Origin: Bacillota bacterium | Lineage (GTDB): Bacteria > Bacillota > Bacilli > Paenibacillales > Paenibacillaceae | Assembly (NCBI GenBank): GCA_023460795.1 | Contig: JAEWPC010000044.1 | Coordinates: forward strand, 3,427 to 67,426 | Direction of reading: 5' to 3' | Length of the DNA: 64,000 nt | In this document: piece by piece, positions 51,457-59,459 of the stretch | How positions within the stretch are numbered: the first letter of the stretch is position 1 | Layout of the letters: every line of letters begins with the position of its first letter | The notes under the pieces: model-generated | Told to the model about the DNA's origin: nothing | The model's input: the letters and a program-made list of their open reading frames with translations, nothing else | Databases searched by the model: none | Position numbers and translations under genes: made by a program

Positions 51457-51637
51457 AGCTTACCTCCTTCGTTCGTTAATCTTGTGTATAGTATTCTATG
51501 TCTTATGAATTGATTGGATTTTTTTACCTGTTTTCATAAATAAGTGGGACAACGATGAGGAATAACGGAATAGATTCGAGGCGCATGATTCGTTAGACTA
51601 AGGGAAGGAGTTATGAGGAAAGAAGGAACAAGCCAGC

Positions 51638-52984
51638 ATGATACACTCACTTCGAAAAACGCCGGAATTAATCGTCATCTTCGGGCTCGCAGCCGTCTAC
51701 ATCGCGTCGCAGCTATGGCAAGGGGAGGCGCTGTTCTGGGTTGCCGGGGGGCTTGTCTTCGCGGCGATCCTCGCGATGCTGCCCCGGCTTAGGGGGATGA
51801 CGCTCGGGCTTACGTTGGCTTTCGTCATCGCAGGTTCCATCTTATTGGCGGTGCAGGATGTTGGCGTGCGTTCGTGGTTCGAAGCGGCAGGGATTAACGC
51901 GACGATCGTCACCTTGTTCGTCTTCGCCCCTCTGTTCGGCATCCCGGTCAGAATCCCGTCGTATCTTAAGGCGCTGGAACGGTTCTACGAAACGAGCCTA
52001 ACAAGCGGTACCGTCTTGTTCGTCGGCACGCAGATGCTGACGCTGATCATGGGCGTATTCATCAACGTGGGATCGATCCCCGTCGTCTACAACTTGGCCT
52101 TCGTCAAACCTCGACCGGGAGTCGCCGGACTGCTGGCTAATGCCTTAAACCGAGGCTTCGCGGGGGCGATATTCTGGTCGCCGTATTTCGCCGCGATGGC
52201 GCTCATCACCTCGGCGCTCTCGGTAAGCTGGTCGGCGCTGCTTCCGTACATGCTGGCGTTGTCGGCGTTGAGTCTGCTCGTCAGTCTGGCTGTGGATTGG
52301 AGAGGGTTGAGGCGCATAGAGGAACAAGGGGCGGGCGAGGAGAGCGAAGGAAAAGGGGCATTCCCGTTGGGGCTGGGTCTCTATCTGGTGTCGGCTATCG
52401 CATTCGTCTTGTTGCTAGAGCGGGTACTAGAATGGCAGATGCTGCTTATTACGTGCTTGGCGGCGGTTATTTTTCCACTTGGCTGGTGCTTAGCCAAGGG
52501 GGCGATGCCGACGTACCGGCAAGGTTTCGCCAATCACGTCGAGGTCACGCTTCCGGCGCTTAAGAAGGAGATCGCGCTGTTCTTGGCGGCCGGCTTCTTC
52601 AGCGGTTCGATCGGAGCAACCGGATTCGGGGAATCGATCCCGAAGCTGCTCGCGCCGATACCGTTGCCGATCGACGTCACGTTCGCCGTGTTCGCCGTCG
52701 TTCTGATCGTCGGCACGTCGATGATCGGTCTTCATCCGATCGTGCTCGTCACCGTCCTAGCGAACGGCATCGACCCGCAATCGGTCGGCTTGACCCCGTT
52801 ATGGCTTGCCGTATTGCTGCTCGGCAGCTGGGGCGCGTCCAATACGGTATCGCCGGCTTCCGCCGTTAACAACCTGCTTGCGGGTTTGTTCCGCAAGTCG
52901 GTATTCGAGCTTGCGAGGCAGAACTACAAGTTCTCGCTGTGCATGGCCGTCTTGCTGCCTTTGTATGTTTGGGTCATGAAGTAA
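51638..52984 (+). CDS. Polytopic membrane transporter-like protein (possible ion-transporter superfamily)
   Basis: A 448-residue protein with about eleven or twelve hydrophobic helices in two halves. Repeated features such as A-L-N-R-G-F-A-G-A-I-F-W-S-P-Y-F in half one and G-A-S-N-T-V-S-P-A-S-A-V-N-N in half two look like the re-entrant loops of anion or dicarboxylate permeases of the IT superfamily. I cannot name a closer family or substrate. GGAAGGAGTTATGAGG lies about 20 bases upstream, so the exact start is less certain. It is divergent from rfbF and not co-transcribed with other genes. Confidence 0.6.
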   Translation: MIHSLRKTPELIVIFGLAAVYIASQLWQGEALFWVAGGLVFAAILAMLPRLRGMTLGLTLAFVIAGSILLAVQDVGVRSWFEAAGINATIVTLFVFAPLFGIPVRIPSYLKALERFYETSLTSGTVLFVGTQMLTLIMGVFINVGSIPVVYNLAFVKPRPGVAGLLANALNRGFAGAIFWSPYFAAMALITSALSVSWSALLPYMLALSALSLLVSLAVDWRGLRRIEEQGAGEESEGKGAFPLGLGLYLVSAIAFVLLLERVLEWQMLLITCLAAVIFPLGWCLAKGAMPTYRQGFANHVEVTLPALKKEIALFLAAGFFSGSIGATGFGESIPKLLAPIPLPIDVTFAVFAVVLIVGTSMIGLHPIVLVTVLANGIDPQSVGLTPLWLAVLLLGSWGASNTVSPASAVNNLLAGLFRKSVFELARQNYKFSLCMAVLLPLYVWVMK

Positions 52985-53182
52985 TGCGAAATGGCAGCGT
53001 CAGGCAAGCATATTGCTATGCTCCCTACGCCGCCATTCGCCTGCCCTGTGCATGTCTCGTTAGTCCTGTTCTATTACCTGCAATTGTGCAGATATTTCCG
53101 GTCGAAGCGAAAGCAGATTTGCAGGTGTTGAGGTTCACCTCATTTTGCTAGCGTGATTACCTGCATAACCGCAGGTATCACT
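52985..53182. repeat. Intergenic stretch with ACCTGCA-type inverted repeats
   Basis: CCTGCA at 53090-53095 faces TTGCAGG at 53118-53124, and a second pair ATTACCTGCA (53157-53166, on the other side of the minus gene's 3' end boundary) and GCAGGTAT follow. GAGGTTCACCTC (53130-53141) is a perfect small dyad. The pattern looks like a non-coding repeat element lying between convergent genes; no ORF or RNA is recognised. Confidence 0.4.
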
Positions 53183-54001
53183 TCAACCGATAGGCATGCT
53201 GCTGCCGGCGGGCTTCCCGGTGAGCGCGTTCTCGAACATGTCGATAATGGTCAGGAAGCGCTCGGTTTCGCGGAAGACGTGGTCGGCGAGAAGAGGATGA
53301 ATGATGCTCTTGATGCGGCAAGCTTCGATCAAGTCCCGGGCCGTTTTCTTGAAATCGCGCAGCGACTTCACCGATACGCGATTCTGATCCAGCATCTGAT
53401 CGAGAATCGGAGACGTCTGCGATTGCGGGCGCATCGAATCGATGTCTCTGGCTTGGAAGAGCAGCTTGTCGAAATCCTCGCTGAATTGCCGTGCCTGATC
53501 GACGAGTTGGCGCTCGGACGGATCGAGCAGATGCCCGATGAATTTGGCGTGGTCGGCCATGATCCGCAGGAAAAACACGTTCTCGTTAATGATGGCGTCC
53601 GGCAGAGGGTCAAGCGTTCCGGAGTTAAGCTGTTCGAGCCGATTGCGGAAATAGAAAGCTTCTCGGCTCGTATGATCGACGAGCAGCGGAAAGTTGTTCC
53701 CGCCGGGCAGGCGGCATTGCAGGATGAGTCCGAGGATTTTCCGTTTGAACGCCCAGATGTGGGAGGCGGCGGTATGAACTTCGATGTTAAAGCGTTGGAT
53801 GACCTGAGGGTCCGTCTCACTGTTGAATGTGTTCGCCCTGTTCTCGATCGCTTCGAATACGGAATAAAACTGGTTCGCTTCATTAATTAACTGCGTGTCT
53901 TCGCATCGGAACCCTAGTCTGAGGAATAACGAGTGCTCCTTCATAATCCTAGACCAGAATCTGACCTCGTCCAATGAGCGAATCACGAAAGCATTAGACA
54001 C
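53183..54001 (-). CDS. DUF2935 family protein
   Basis: A 272-residue helical protein. The opening V-I-R-S-L-D-E-V-R-F-W-S-R-I-M-K-E-H-S-L-F-L-R-L-G-F and the later E-N-V-F-F-L-R-I-M-A-D-H-A-K-F-I show the duplicated DUF2935 unit (a helix with R-I-M-x-(E/D)-H). The paired E/H residues could bind metal, in the way of hemerythrin-like bundles, but function is unknown. GTG 54001 is chosen since GGAGG sits seven bases upstream; ATG 54052 lies in the same frame with no ribosome site. Confidence 0.8.
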   Translation of the reverse strand: MSNAFVIRSLDEVRFWSRIMKEHSLFLRLGFRCEDTQLINEANQFYSVFEAIENRANTFNSETDPQVIQRFNIEVHTAASHIWAFKRKILGLILQCRLPGGNNFPLLVDHTSREAFYFRNRLEQLNSGTLDPLPDAIINENVFFLRIMADHAKFIGHLLDPSERQLVDQARQFSEDFDKLLFQARDIDSMRPQSQTSPILDQMLDQNRVSVKSLRDFKKTARDLIEACRIKSIIHPLLADHVFRETERFLTIIDMFENALTGKPAGSSMPIG

Positions 54002-54080
54002 AGCATCCCCTCCGAAATGGATAACGTAACGTCTTAACAGATGTGTATCCATCGGCGGGGATGCTTATGTCATTGGACGC

Positions 54081-54665
54081 TTACCTCGAAGGAGAACTTG
54101 CGCCGCCAGCGGACGCAGTCTTCCGGCCCCGCGCGTTTCGGACCATCCCGCGCGCTAGGGTCAAGCCGAGCACGGCGAGCAGAGATGCGAAGTACGTCCA
54201 TTTGAGCAAGGGGTTGGACGTATCCGTCCCGATAAAATACCCGTGAACGAACGCCATGGCGAAGATCGGGTAGGAGAGAAGATGGATCGCGAACCAAAGC
54301 TTCTTCTTCATCTTGTTGCGAAGATCCGAGGTGAGGATCAGGACGAGCAAGCCGTATGCGGCTAACGTGCCGAGACCGTTCAATAACGGCTCGTGCCCGG
54401 AAGCGAACGGGATATACACGTCGCTCCAAGCGAACGGCATATACGTATCGATAACGGTAATGGCGCCATGCAATAAGCCTATAGCCGTACCGCCGATCGT
54501 GAATGCGGTATGCAGCTTATAGCGCAGCAGCTTGCTCTTCGCCTGTTGGTTTGGCCAGCTATATAGAATGCCTAGACATATCCCGATTCCAATCATGAGA
54601 TAAGAGACGAACCCAAGCATGCGAATCAGGTGCCAGGACGGAAAGTCAACGAACCAGTCGATCAT
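54081..54665 (-). CDS. Ferric reductase-like transmembrane protein (heme b type)
   Basis: A 194-residue protein with five or six helices. Histidines in helices (K-L-H-T-A-F, L-L-H-G-A, A-I-H-L-L-S-Y, F-V-H-G-Y-F) are spaced as in ferric-reductase/YedZ-like domains, which hold two hemes and pass electrons across the membrane. It follows apbE at a four-base overlap, and an exported protein precedes that. No FAD/NAD-binding domain is attached, so electrons would come through another donor, possibly a flavinylated protein made by ApbE (inference). Confidence 0.78.
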   Translation of the reverse strand: MIDWFVDFPSWHLIRMLGFVSYLMIGIGICLGILYSWPNQQAKSKLLRYKLHTAFTIGGTAIGLLHGAITVIDTYMPFAWSDVYIPFASGHEPLLNGLGTLAAYGLLVLILTSDLRNKMKKKLWFAIHLLSYPIFAMAFVHGYFIGTDTSNPLLKWTYFASLLAVLGLTLARGMVRNARGRKTASAGGASSPSR

Positions 54666-55672
54666 GGTAACACCTTCTTATCTAATATTTCCCGTGTATC
54701 ATAGCATTCGTCGATCGGCACGTTGTACCAGATATGTCCCACGGAGTCTTCGCGTCCGCAATAATGAATTCGTCGATCGGAGGCGAACAGGAGCGCTTCG
54801 CAACGAGACGCATTTCGCGACATTAATGCTAGTCCGTCTTTAATGCCGCGAATGCAGAGCGTCTTAGCCCAGATTTCGCATTCGACGAGATCCGGTCCGA
54901 CGACCGTGCATTGGACGACCTCGCTGTCGCTGGGCATCATCGATGACGGATCGATGAGGTGATGCATCGTTCCGCGGCTAGTCGGCCATTGTCTTCCGAG
55001 CTTGCTTGAGGTCGCTACGGCGCCGGTTCGCAAAGCGATGACTCCGAGTTCTGCCTTCGCGTCCCAAGGATTCTCGATGCCGATAACCCACGGATCGTCG
55101 TTCTCGGAAGCCGATCCCCAAGCGGCTAAGTCGCCGCCTGCGTTGATGAACCCTCGAGAGATGCGATGTCGATGCCTAAGCTCAGCGGCCAAACCTTTGA
55201 CGGTCCAGCTTTTGACGATGCCGCCTAGATCCAACCTGGATTGCGGCACCAGCTTGATCGATTTCATGATCGGGTCGATGAACGGCTCCGCTCGATGAAT
55301 GACGTTAATCCCATCCATGGGAAAAGAATACGCGGTACGCTGTTTAACGTGGTCGAACGTCTCATGGTAGCCCGCTCGCTCTAGCGCGTTCAGAATGAGA
55401 GGGTTAAAGGTACCCTTGGTAGCGTTTCGATAATACTCGGCGAGCAATAGCACCTCCAGCATCGGGTCGGAAACCAAGCAACGCGCTCCGGCAACGCGAT
55501 TGAGCTGGCACAGTTCGCTGGACGCCTTGAAGCGGCTGAATCGGTCTTCGGCGGCCCGAAAACGGTCGATCGAAATGCGTTCGATTTCCGGTGCAGCCGA
55601 TTCTTCGGCCAAACATGCGAGCTCGATCCGCGTATTCATCGCTTCGAATGTAATGTTGCGTAGGCGTGCCAT
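54662..55672 (-). CDS. apbE: FAD:protein FMN transferase
   Basis: A 336-residue ApbE-family enzyme, which links FMN to Thr/Ser of target flavoproteins. The fold begins F-E-A-M-N-T-R-I-E-L; D-L-G-G-I-V-K-S-W-T-V-K is the FAD-binding signature, N-A-G-G-D-L-A-A-W-G the second, and H-H-L-I-D-P-S-S near the end the metal/FAD site. There is no signal peptide or lipobox, so it is cytosolic. It sits in the operon exported protein - apbE - ferric reductase-like. No target with the usual [DN]-x-x-[SG]-A-T motif is found among its neighbours. Confidence 0.92.
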   Translation of the reverse strand: MARLRNITFEAMNTRIELACLAEESAAPEIERISIDRFRAAEDRFSRFKASSELCQLNRVAGARCLVSDPMLEVLLLAEYYRNATKGTFNPLILNALERAGYHETFDHVKQRTAYSFPMDGINVIHRAEPFIDPIMKSIKLVPQSRLDLGGIVKSWTVKGLAAELRHRHRISRGFINAGGDLAAWGSASENDDPWVIGIENPWDAKAELGVIALRTGAVATSSKLGRQWPTSRGTMHHLIDPSSMMPSDSEVVQCTVVGPDLVECEIWAKTLCIRGIKDGLALMSRNASRCEALLFASDRRIHYCGREDSVGHIWYNVPIDECYDTREILDKKVLP

Positions 55673-55677
55673 CGCAA

Positions 55678-56022
55678 TCAGGACCTTCCCGTTCTCGTCT
55701 GAGGCTGGAGTTGAAAGTCTGATTCGCCGGAAGAATCGGACTGGCCGGGCTCGGTATACCGGCCGGAAGAATCGGATGGGCCAGACTGTCTGAATGGGCC
55801 GTGCGTGCCTCTATGCCTGGTCCGAGTAAAACCGCCGTTAAACTCGTCATTGTTGGGGGGAGGCTGCTGCTCTTGAATGGAGGAGGCAGCGGTATCGTCC
55901 GTTGCCGGTTGAGCCGAGGCTAGCTCGAACGCCGCGCTGGACTTCACTTCGTTGAACAGCAGGGCAACGCCTACCGATGCGACGACGCCGATTTTCCACT
56001 TCAGCCATTTGTCTTTTTTCAT
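55678..56022 (-). CDS. Exported or membrane-anchored low-complexity protein
   Basis: A 114-residue protein with a basic start (K-K-D-K-W-L-K-W-K), one hydrophobic helix (about 10-24) and a polar tail rich in S, G, Q and P. The tail includes two short echoes of the same phrase (S-D-S-S-G-R-Y-T-E-P-G-Q / S-D-S-S-G-E). No cysteine or FMN-type acceptor motif is seen. The ribosome site AAGGAGGC lies in front of ATG 56022. It is the first gene of the apbE/ferric-reductase operon, so it could be a redox partner or anchor; I do not recognise a family. Confidence 0.65.
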   Translation of the reverse strand: MKKDKWLKWKIGVVASVGVALLFNEVKSSAAFELASAQPATDDTAASSIQEQQPPPNNDEFNGGFTRTRHRGTHGPFRQSGPSDSSGRYTEPGQSDSSGESDFQLQPQTRTGRS

Positions 56023-56081
56023 AGGCGTTAGCCTCCTTGAAGAAGATGCTCTCAGTATACCGGCCGTACCTTAAACGAACC

Positions 56082-56142
56082 TGAACCGAATATGGCAATG
56101 GGCTGAAAGAATGCTGAAAGACTGGGGAAATGCTATATTATA
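56082..56142. promoter_or_regulatory. 11-bp phased CTGAA(AG) direct repeats between divergent genes
   Basis: GCTGAAAGA occurs at 56103-56111 and again at 56114-56122, exactly 11 bases apart; a third CTGAA at 56082 is 22 bases further left, still in phase. Such spacing is typical for OmpR-type response regulators. A promoter CTGAAA-16-TATTAT (56115-56142) faces the SRPBCC gene, and TATACT (minus, about 56056-56061) faces the apbE operon. Confidence 0.55.
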
Positions 56143-56171
56143 GTGGAAATGGACAAAGGGAGGGGTTCCGA

Positions 56172-56657
56172 ATGATCACGCTGTCTCAAGCGCCGGTCGC
56201 CAAAGCGGAGATGTTGATTCGCAAGCCGGCCGCGGAAGTGTTCGAGGCTTTCATCGATCCGTCGATAACGTCTCAATTCTGGTTTACCGGCGGAAGCGGC
56301 AGGCTCGAAGCCGGCAAGAGCGTCAGCTGGGAGTGGGAGATGTACGGCTTCTCGGTGACGGCGAACGTGCTCGAAATCGAAACGGACAGGCGTATTGTGG
56401 TGGAGTGGGGAGAACCGGACCATTACACGCGGATTGAGTGGAAGTTCGTTCCCCGCGGAGACGACCAGACTTACGTGACGATCACGAATTCCGGCTTCAA
56501 GGGAGAAGGAGACGCCATAGTCGCTCAAGCGATCGACTCCACGGAAGGTTTCACGATGGTGTTATGTGGGCTTAAAGCGCTGCTGGAGCATGGCGTCCGC
56601 CTGAATCTCGTGGCGGACAAGTTCCCCGACGCGCACGATAACGATTCACGAGGTTAA
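56172..56657 (+). CDS. SRPBCC (AHSA1-like) domain protein
   Basis: A 161-residue START-like hydrophobic-pocket protein. A-E-M-L-I-R-K-P-A-A-E-V-F-E-A-F-I-D-P, F-W-F-T-G-G-S-G-R-L-E-A-G, W-E-W-E-M and the C-terminal long helix (G-F-T-M-V-L-C-G-L-K-A-L-L-E-H-G) match the Aha1-C-terminal-like family, whose members bind lipids or small ligands or act on aromatic compounds. AGGGAGGGG precedes ATG 56172. The 3' end overlaps the convergent TIM-barrel gene by 12 bases. Confidence 0.85.
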   Translation: MITLSQAPVAKAEMLIRKPAAEVFEAFIDPSITSQFWFTGGSGRLEAGKSVSWEWEMYGFSVTANVLEIETDRRIVVEWGEPDHYTRIEWKFVPRGDDQTYVTITNSGFKGEGDAIVAQAIDSTEGFTMVLCGLKALLEHGVRLNLVADKFPDAHDNDSRG

Positions 56658-57545
56658 TTGCTCCACCCATTGATAACATTCCATAAGCTCCTCGTCGCAT
56701 ACGAAGTCGGACCGGTGCTCGAACAGAATTTTGACGTCGGGATTGCGCTCGTGAATGATTCTTAGGTAATCTTCGATCGGCGCCCATCCCTCTTGGGGAT
56801 CCAAGCGAGGGAGGACGGGGTAACGAATTTGAAGAACGGTATTGTCGCTCGCGATCTGCGCATTGGACAAGTGCACAAGCTCGGCGAATTCGGCATATTG
56901 CCGGAGGATGGCCCGTGCGTCGAAGTTGGGGTCTAATCGATCCTGCAAATAAAGGCGCGCCGTATCTAAGCACACTCTAACGAGAGGGTACTTCTTCAGC
57001 AGTCGGAGCAAAAAATCGTCTTCGTAAACGTACCGGTTCAGCCCGTCGAACTCGAGCACCGGGGTAAAGCGATACTGCAGAGCTTTATCGGACAACCACT
57101 TCAGTAGAGCGTCGCTTTTCTCCATGAAGTCGGACCTGGAGTAGGCGCTTTCGTACACATACTCGCTTCGATCGTAGAATCGCCAGTTCCGCCAATCCAC
57201 CCGGTCGTCCAGAATGACGGGCTTCGGATAATGGAACAGCATATAGCTTGGGTTAAGGGGAGCGGCGAACGCCAGCTCCTGCTCGATGATCGCATACGCA
57301 TGCGATCGAACGGCGTCATCGGCGGATAGGAACAAGGCGTCTCTGACGGGAGAGATGCCTGTCCGAAGAGGGAAGTGGATGCCGATGCGGAAGCCGGCCA
57401 TACTCGACTCCTCCGCCAGCCTAGCGATGTCCCGCTCGTCCTGTAGCAAGCAAGCCTCGATCCCGTAGAAGCCTTCTTTATAATCGCGCCGATACTTCCC
57501 TTCGTCGAACGTGCCGTACTGGCCGATTAGAAAATGGTTCATCAT
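56646..57545 (-). CDS. TIM-barrel protein of the sugar phosphate isomerase/epimerase (AP endonuclease 2) fold
   Basis: A 299-residue protein. The strands carry metal-type residues at the expected places: G-I-H-F-P, L-F-H-Y-P, P-V-L-E-F-D-G, V-C-L-D-T-A-R, L-V-H-L-S-N and I-L-F-E-H-R. This is the xylose-isomerase-like TIM barrel, which covers sugar isomerases, epimerases and AP endonuclease IV. The exact reaction cannot be told. It is an isolated gene, convergent with SRPBCC, preceded by a palindromic repeat region. Confidence 0.8.
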   Translation of the reverse strand: MMNHFLIGQYGTFDEGKYRRDYKEGFYGIEACLLQDERDIARLAEESSMAGFRIGIHFPLRTGISPVRDALFLSADDAVRSHAYAIIEQELAFAAPLNPSYMLFHYPKPVILDDRVDWRNWRFYDRSEYVYESAYSRSDFMEKSDALLKWLSDKALQYRFTPVLEFDGLNRYVYEDDFLLRLLKKYPLVRVCLDTARLYLQDRLDPNFDARAILRQYAEFAELVHLSNAQIASDNTVLQIRYPVLPRLDPQEGWAPIEDYLRIIHERNPDVKILFEHRSDFVCDEELMECYQWVEQLTS

Positions 57546-57579
57546 GCCGTATCAAGCTCCCTTTGGGTGAAGATTCACT

Positions 57580-57652
57580 TCAGCGGTCTGAGGGAACATT
57601 GGAGGAACTAAACTCTCACGCTCGTCGCTGCAGCGTTCTGTGAGACCGCTGA
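57580..57652. repeat. Nested palindromic intergenic element
   Basis: TCAGCGGTCT (57580-57589) pairs with AGACCGCTGA (57643-57652); inside lie CTCAC/GTGAG (57615-57619, 57640-57644) and the central palindrome CGCTGCAGCG (57626-57635). The arms are perfect, so the DNA or RNA could fold as a cruciform or long hairpin. Confidence 0.65.
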
Positions 57653-57686
57653 GGCGGGCGCTACAGAGACGGAGCATCCTGTACAT

Positions 57687-57720
57687 ACAACAAAGACCCG
57701 CCTAAGCGGGTCTTTGTTGT
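57687..57720. terminator. Bidirectional terminator downstream of the NlpC/P60 gene
   Basis: A 15-bp perfect stem (57687-57701 with 57706-57720, core AAAGACCCGC/GCGGGTCTTT) with a 4-base loop. Each strand ends in T/G-rich sequence TCTTTGTTGT. Confidence 0.88.
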
Positions 57721-57741
57721 TATGGTTGGATCACCAACAGG

Positions 57742-58269
57742 TTACTCCAACGGTTCGTCCGTAGCTTCCGATGCAGGTCCGAGCAGCTCTTCATCAGCCG
57801 GATCGTACTCGGTTGCCAATGCTTGATAAGTTTCCGTGTCCATAATGCGACGAGCGGTAACGTACGTGCTCGAGTAGGATTTCTCGGACAAGCTGCTGAT
57901 CGTGATGCCTTTCCGTGTGGAAGCATGCGCGAATTTGCCGTCGCCGACGTAGATGCCTACATGAGAGATCGTCTTGCCGTTCGTCTTGAAGAACACGAGG
58001 TCTCCCGGACGCAGGTCGTCCTTGGAGACTTTCTTTCCTTGCGTTGCTTGCGATCTCGAGTCTCTCAAGAGATCGATGCCCAATTGCTTGAATACGTATT
58101 GCGTAAAGCCGGAGCAGTCGAAGCCTTTGGTCGTCGTGCCGCCGTAGCGGTAATCGATGCCGATCAGCTTGTCGACTTGTTCGTCCAGCTTAGAGCTTGC
58201 GAATACGCTTCCTACTTGGACAAGCAAGAGCAAAGCAAGGGAAAAAAGGATGACTGAAAGCTTGCGCAA
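57742..58269 (-). CDS. NlpC/P60-family cell-wall hydrolase
   Basis: A 175-residue secreted protein with a signal peptide (cleavage near S-V-F-A) and one NlpC/P60 domain. The catalytic cysteine is Cys52 in F-D-C-S-G-F, the histidines His103 (S-H-V-G-I-Y) and His115 (K-F-A-H-A-S). The domain cleaves D-Glu-mesoDAP bonds in peptidoglycan. The C-terminal tail is acidic. TTG 58269 is the start, with AAGGAG nine bases upstream. A c-di-AMP riboswitch ends just before that ribosome site, as is common for this family in Bacillales. Confidence 0.92.
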   Translation of the reverse strand: MRKLSVILFSLALLLLVQVGSVFASSKLDEQVDKLIGIDYRYGGTTTKGFDCSGFTQYVFKQLGIDLLRDSRSQATQGKKVSKDDLRPGDLVFFKTNGKTISHVGIYVGDGKFAHASTRKGITISSLSEKSYSSTYVTARRIMDTETYQALATEYDPADEELLGPASEATDEPLE

Positions 58270-58284
58270 AGCTGGTGACTCCTT

Positions 58285-58402
58285 CCAATGCCTACGAGGT
58301 TAGCTGGAGGGTTCGGTTGAAGGTTCCCTATGGCTCCTGCGAAGCGAAGCCAATTCACCCGTAATAACTGGTTCCCCCGTTCCCCGGTGTGAGGGGACTC
58401 GG
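58285..58402 (-). promoter_or_regulatory. Cyclic di-AMP riboswitch (ydaO/yuaA class) upstream of the NlpC/P60 gene
   Basis: On the minus strand the class blocks occur in order: ACGGGGGAACCA, ACGGGTGAATTGG, CATAGGGAACC, ACCGAACCC, and CAGCTAACCTCGTAGGC (58305-58290 end). These match the riboswitch at 16036-16161 and the ydaO consensus. No terminator hairpin lies between the aptamer and the gene: the ribosome site AAGGAG (about 58278-58283) begins only some ten bases after the aptamer, suggesting translational control. Confidence 0.92.
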
Positions 58403-58440
58403 CAAATTTTTTACACTCAGCCTTAGATATTCGCTGATTC

Positions 58441-58549
58441 TGACGAATTTCCTGCAAATGCTAAATTAGAATTTACTAATAAAGATCAATTTACTAGGGA
58501 TTTAAACCCTCCTTTCCGCCTATTTCTACCCGCCGATAATAACGCCAAA
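58441..58549. other. A/T-rich stretch, no feature recognised
   Basis: This segment carries TTAGTAAATT-type repeats and probably the promoter of the riboswitch leader on the minus strand (TTGATC near 58490 followed by A/T-rich sequence), but no convincing -10 with correct spacing was found. Confidence 0.35.
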
Positions 58550-58584
58550 CCCCGGTCCCCCTCCAGAAAGGAAGGAAACCGGGG
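58550..58584 (-). terminator. Terminator after the membrane protein gene
   Basis: CCCCGGT (58550-58556) pairs with ACCGGGG (58578-58584); the minus strand continues TTTGGCG. The T-run is short. Confidence 0.55.
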
Positions 58585-58637
58585 AATGTCCCGTGAAGAT
58601 TCATGTCGAATAAGTAGAGACAAGGGACCAGGGCAAC

Positions 58638-59447
58638 TTACGATTCGCGCCAGACGTAATATTGGGAAGCCGATGTCCACAGCGTCAGCAGCGAGCGTAC
58701 GAAGTGGAAGGCCTGATGCAGCGCGACGGCGAGGAATCCCGACCAGAGAAGCGACACGGCCGACGCCGCGAGCGATACCGCGATCCCTATGCCGATCATG
58801 GACAGCGTGACGGCGATCAGAGGTACCCCATTGCGAACGGCTTGCCCGATCCCGTTCAGAACGCCTTCCTTCGAGACGGCTCCGAATTGCATGAACTGGA
58901 ACAGCAAGTGAAGGAGGAGTCCCCATGCGAGCCAAAGCCCGGCGTAAGGGAGCAATCCTTGCAGCCAATCCGATAGGGAGCTTTCGGAGTAGAAGCGATC
59001 CCGGGCAAGCGGTATCAGCCAGAGGGCAGGGAGCGCGGTCAATGCGTTCTCCAGCCAGTACAGCGCGGTTACCGGTTTCCATGCCTGTCTAATGCCGGAC
59101 AATACGCGCGTGCCTTCTCCGTCCTCCGAATGATGGAAGGAGTAGTATACGCCTGCGTTCAAGAGTGGCGTGAGAATCATGCGCGCGAGCAGCAGCCCGC
59201 CTAGCCACAGCAGCGTTTCGTTCAACAGGTCGGTCTTGAGGATGCGGAACTGGGCTTCGACGAGAAACAGCCTGGCGGCGTCCGGGTTCGGATGGTCGCT
59301 CGGATAGCGGGCTAATATGGGCGTAACGATCGAGTCGACGAACCGATACAGGAAGAATCCCCACAGCAGGCGGTACAGAAAGAGGAGAACCAACACATAT
59401 TTATGCCGTAACGTCATGTCCCATCCCTTTTTTAATCGTGCTTTCAT
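58638..59447 (-). CDS. Polytopic membrane protein, unknown function
   Basis: A 269-residue protein with about six hydrophobic helices; the segment between the first two (residues 48-75) is polar and probably outside. No conserved motif that I recognise. The start ATG 59447 has GAGGAGG seven bases upstream, within the 12-base gap after the M1 peptidase stop, so the two genes form an operon. The neighbour suggests envelope or peptide handling, which is inference only. Confidence 0.7.
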   Translation of the reverse strand: MKARLKKGWDMTLRHKYVLVLLFLYRLLWGFFLYRFVDSIVTPILARYPSDHPNPDAARLFLVEAQFRILKTDLLNETLLWLGGLLLARMILTPLLNAGVYYSFHHSEDGEGTRVLSGIRQAWKPVTALYWLENALTALPALWLIPLARDRFYSESSLSDWLQGLLPYAGLWLAWGLLLHLLFQFMQFGAVSKEGVLNGIGQAVRNGVPLIAVTLSMIGIGIAVSLAASAVSLLWSGFLAVALHQAFHFVRSLLTLWTSASQYYVWRES

Positions 59448-59459
59448 CGCTTCACCTCC

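Noticed and set aside
51457..51540. Sporulation (sigma-K) promoter upstream of rfbF
   Set aside because: CATAGAATA on the minus strand resembles a sigma-K -10, but the AC dinucleotide is not at the required distance; too weak to call.
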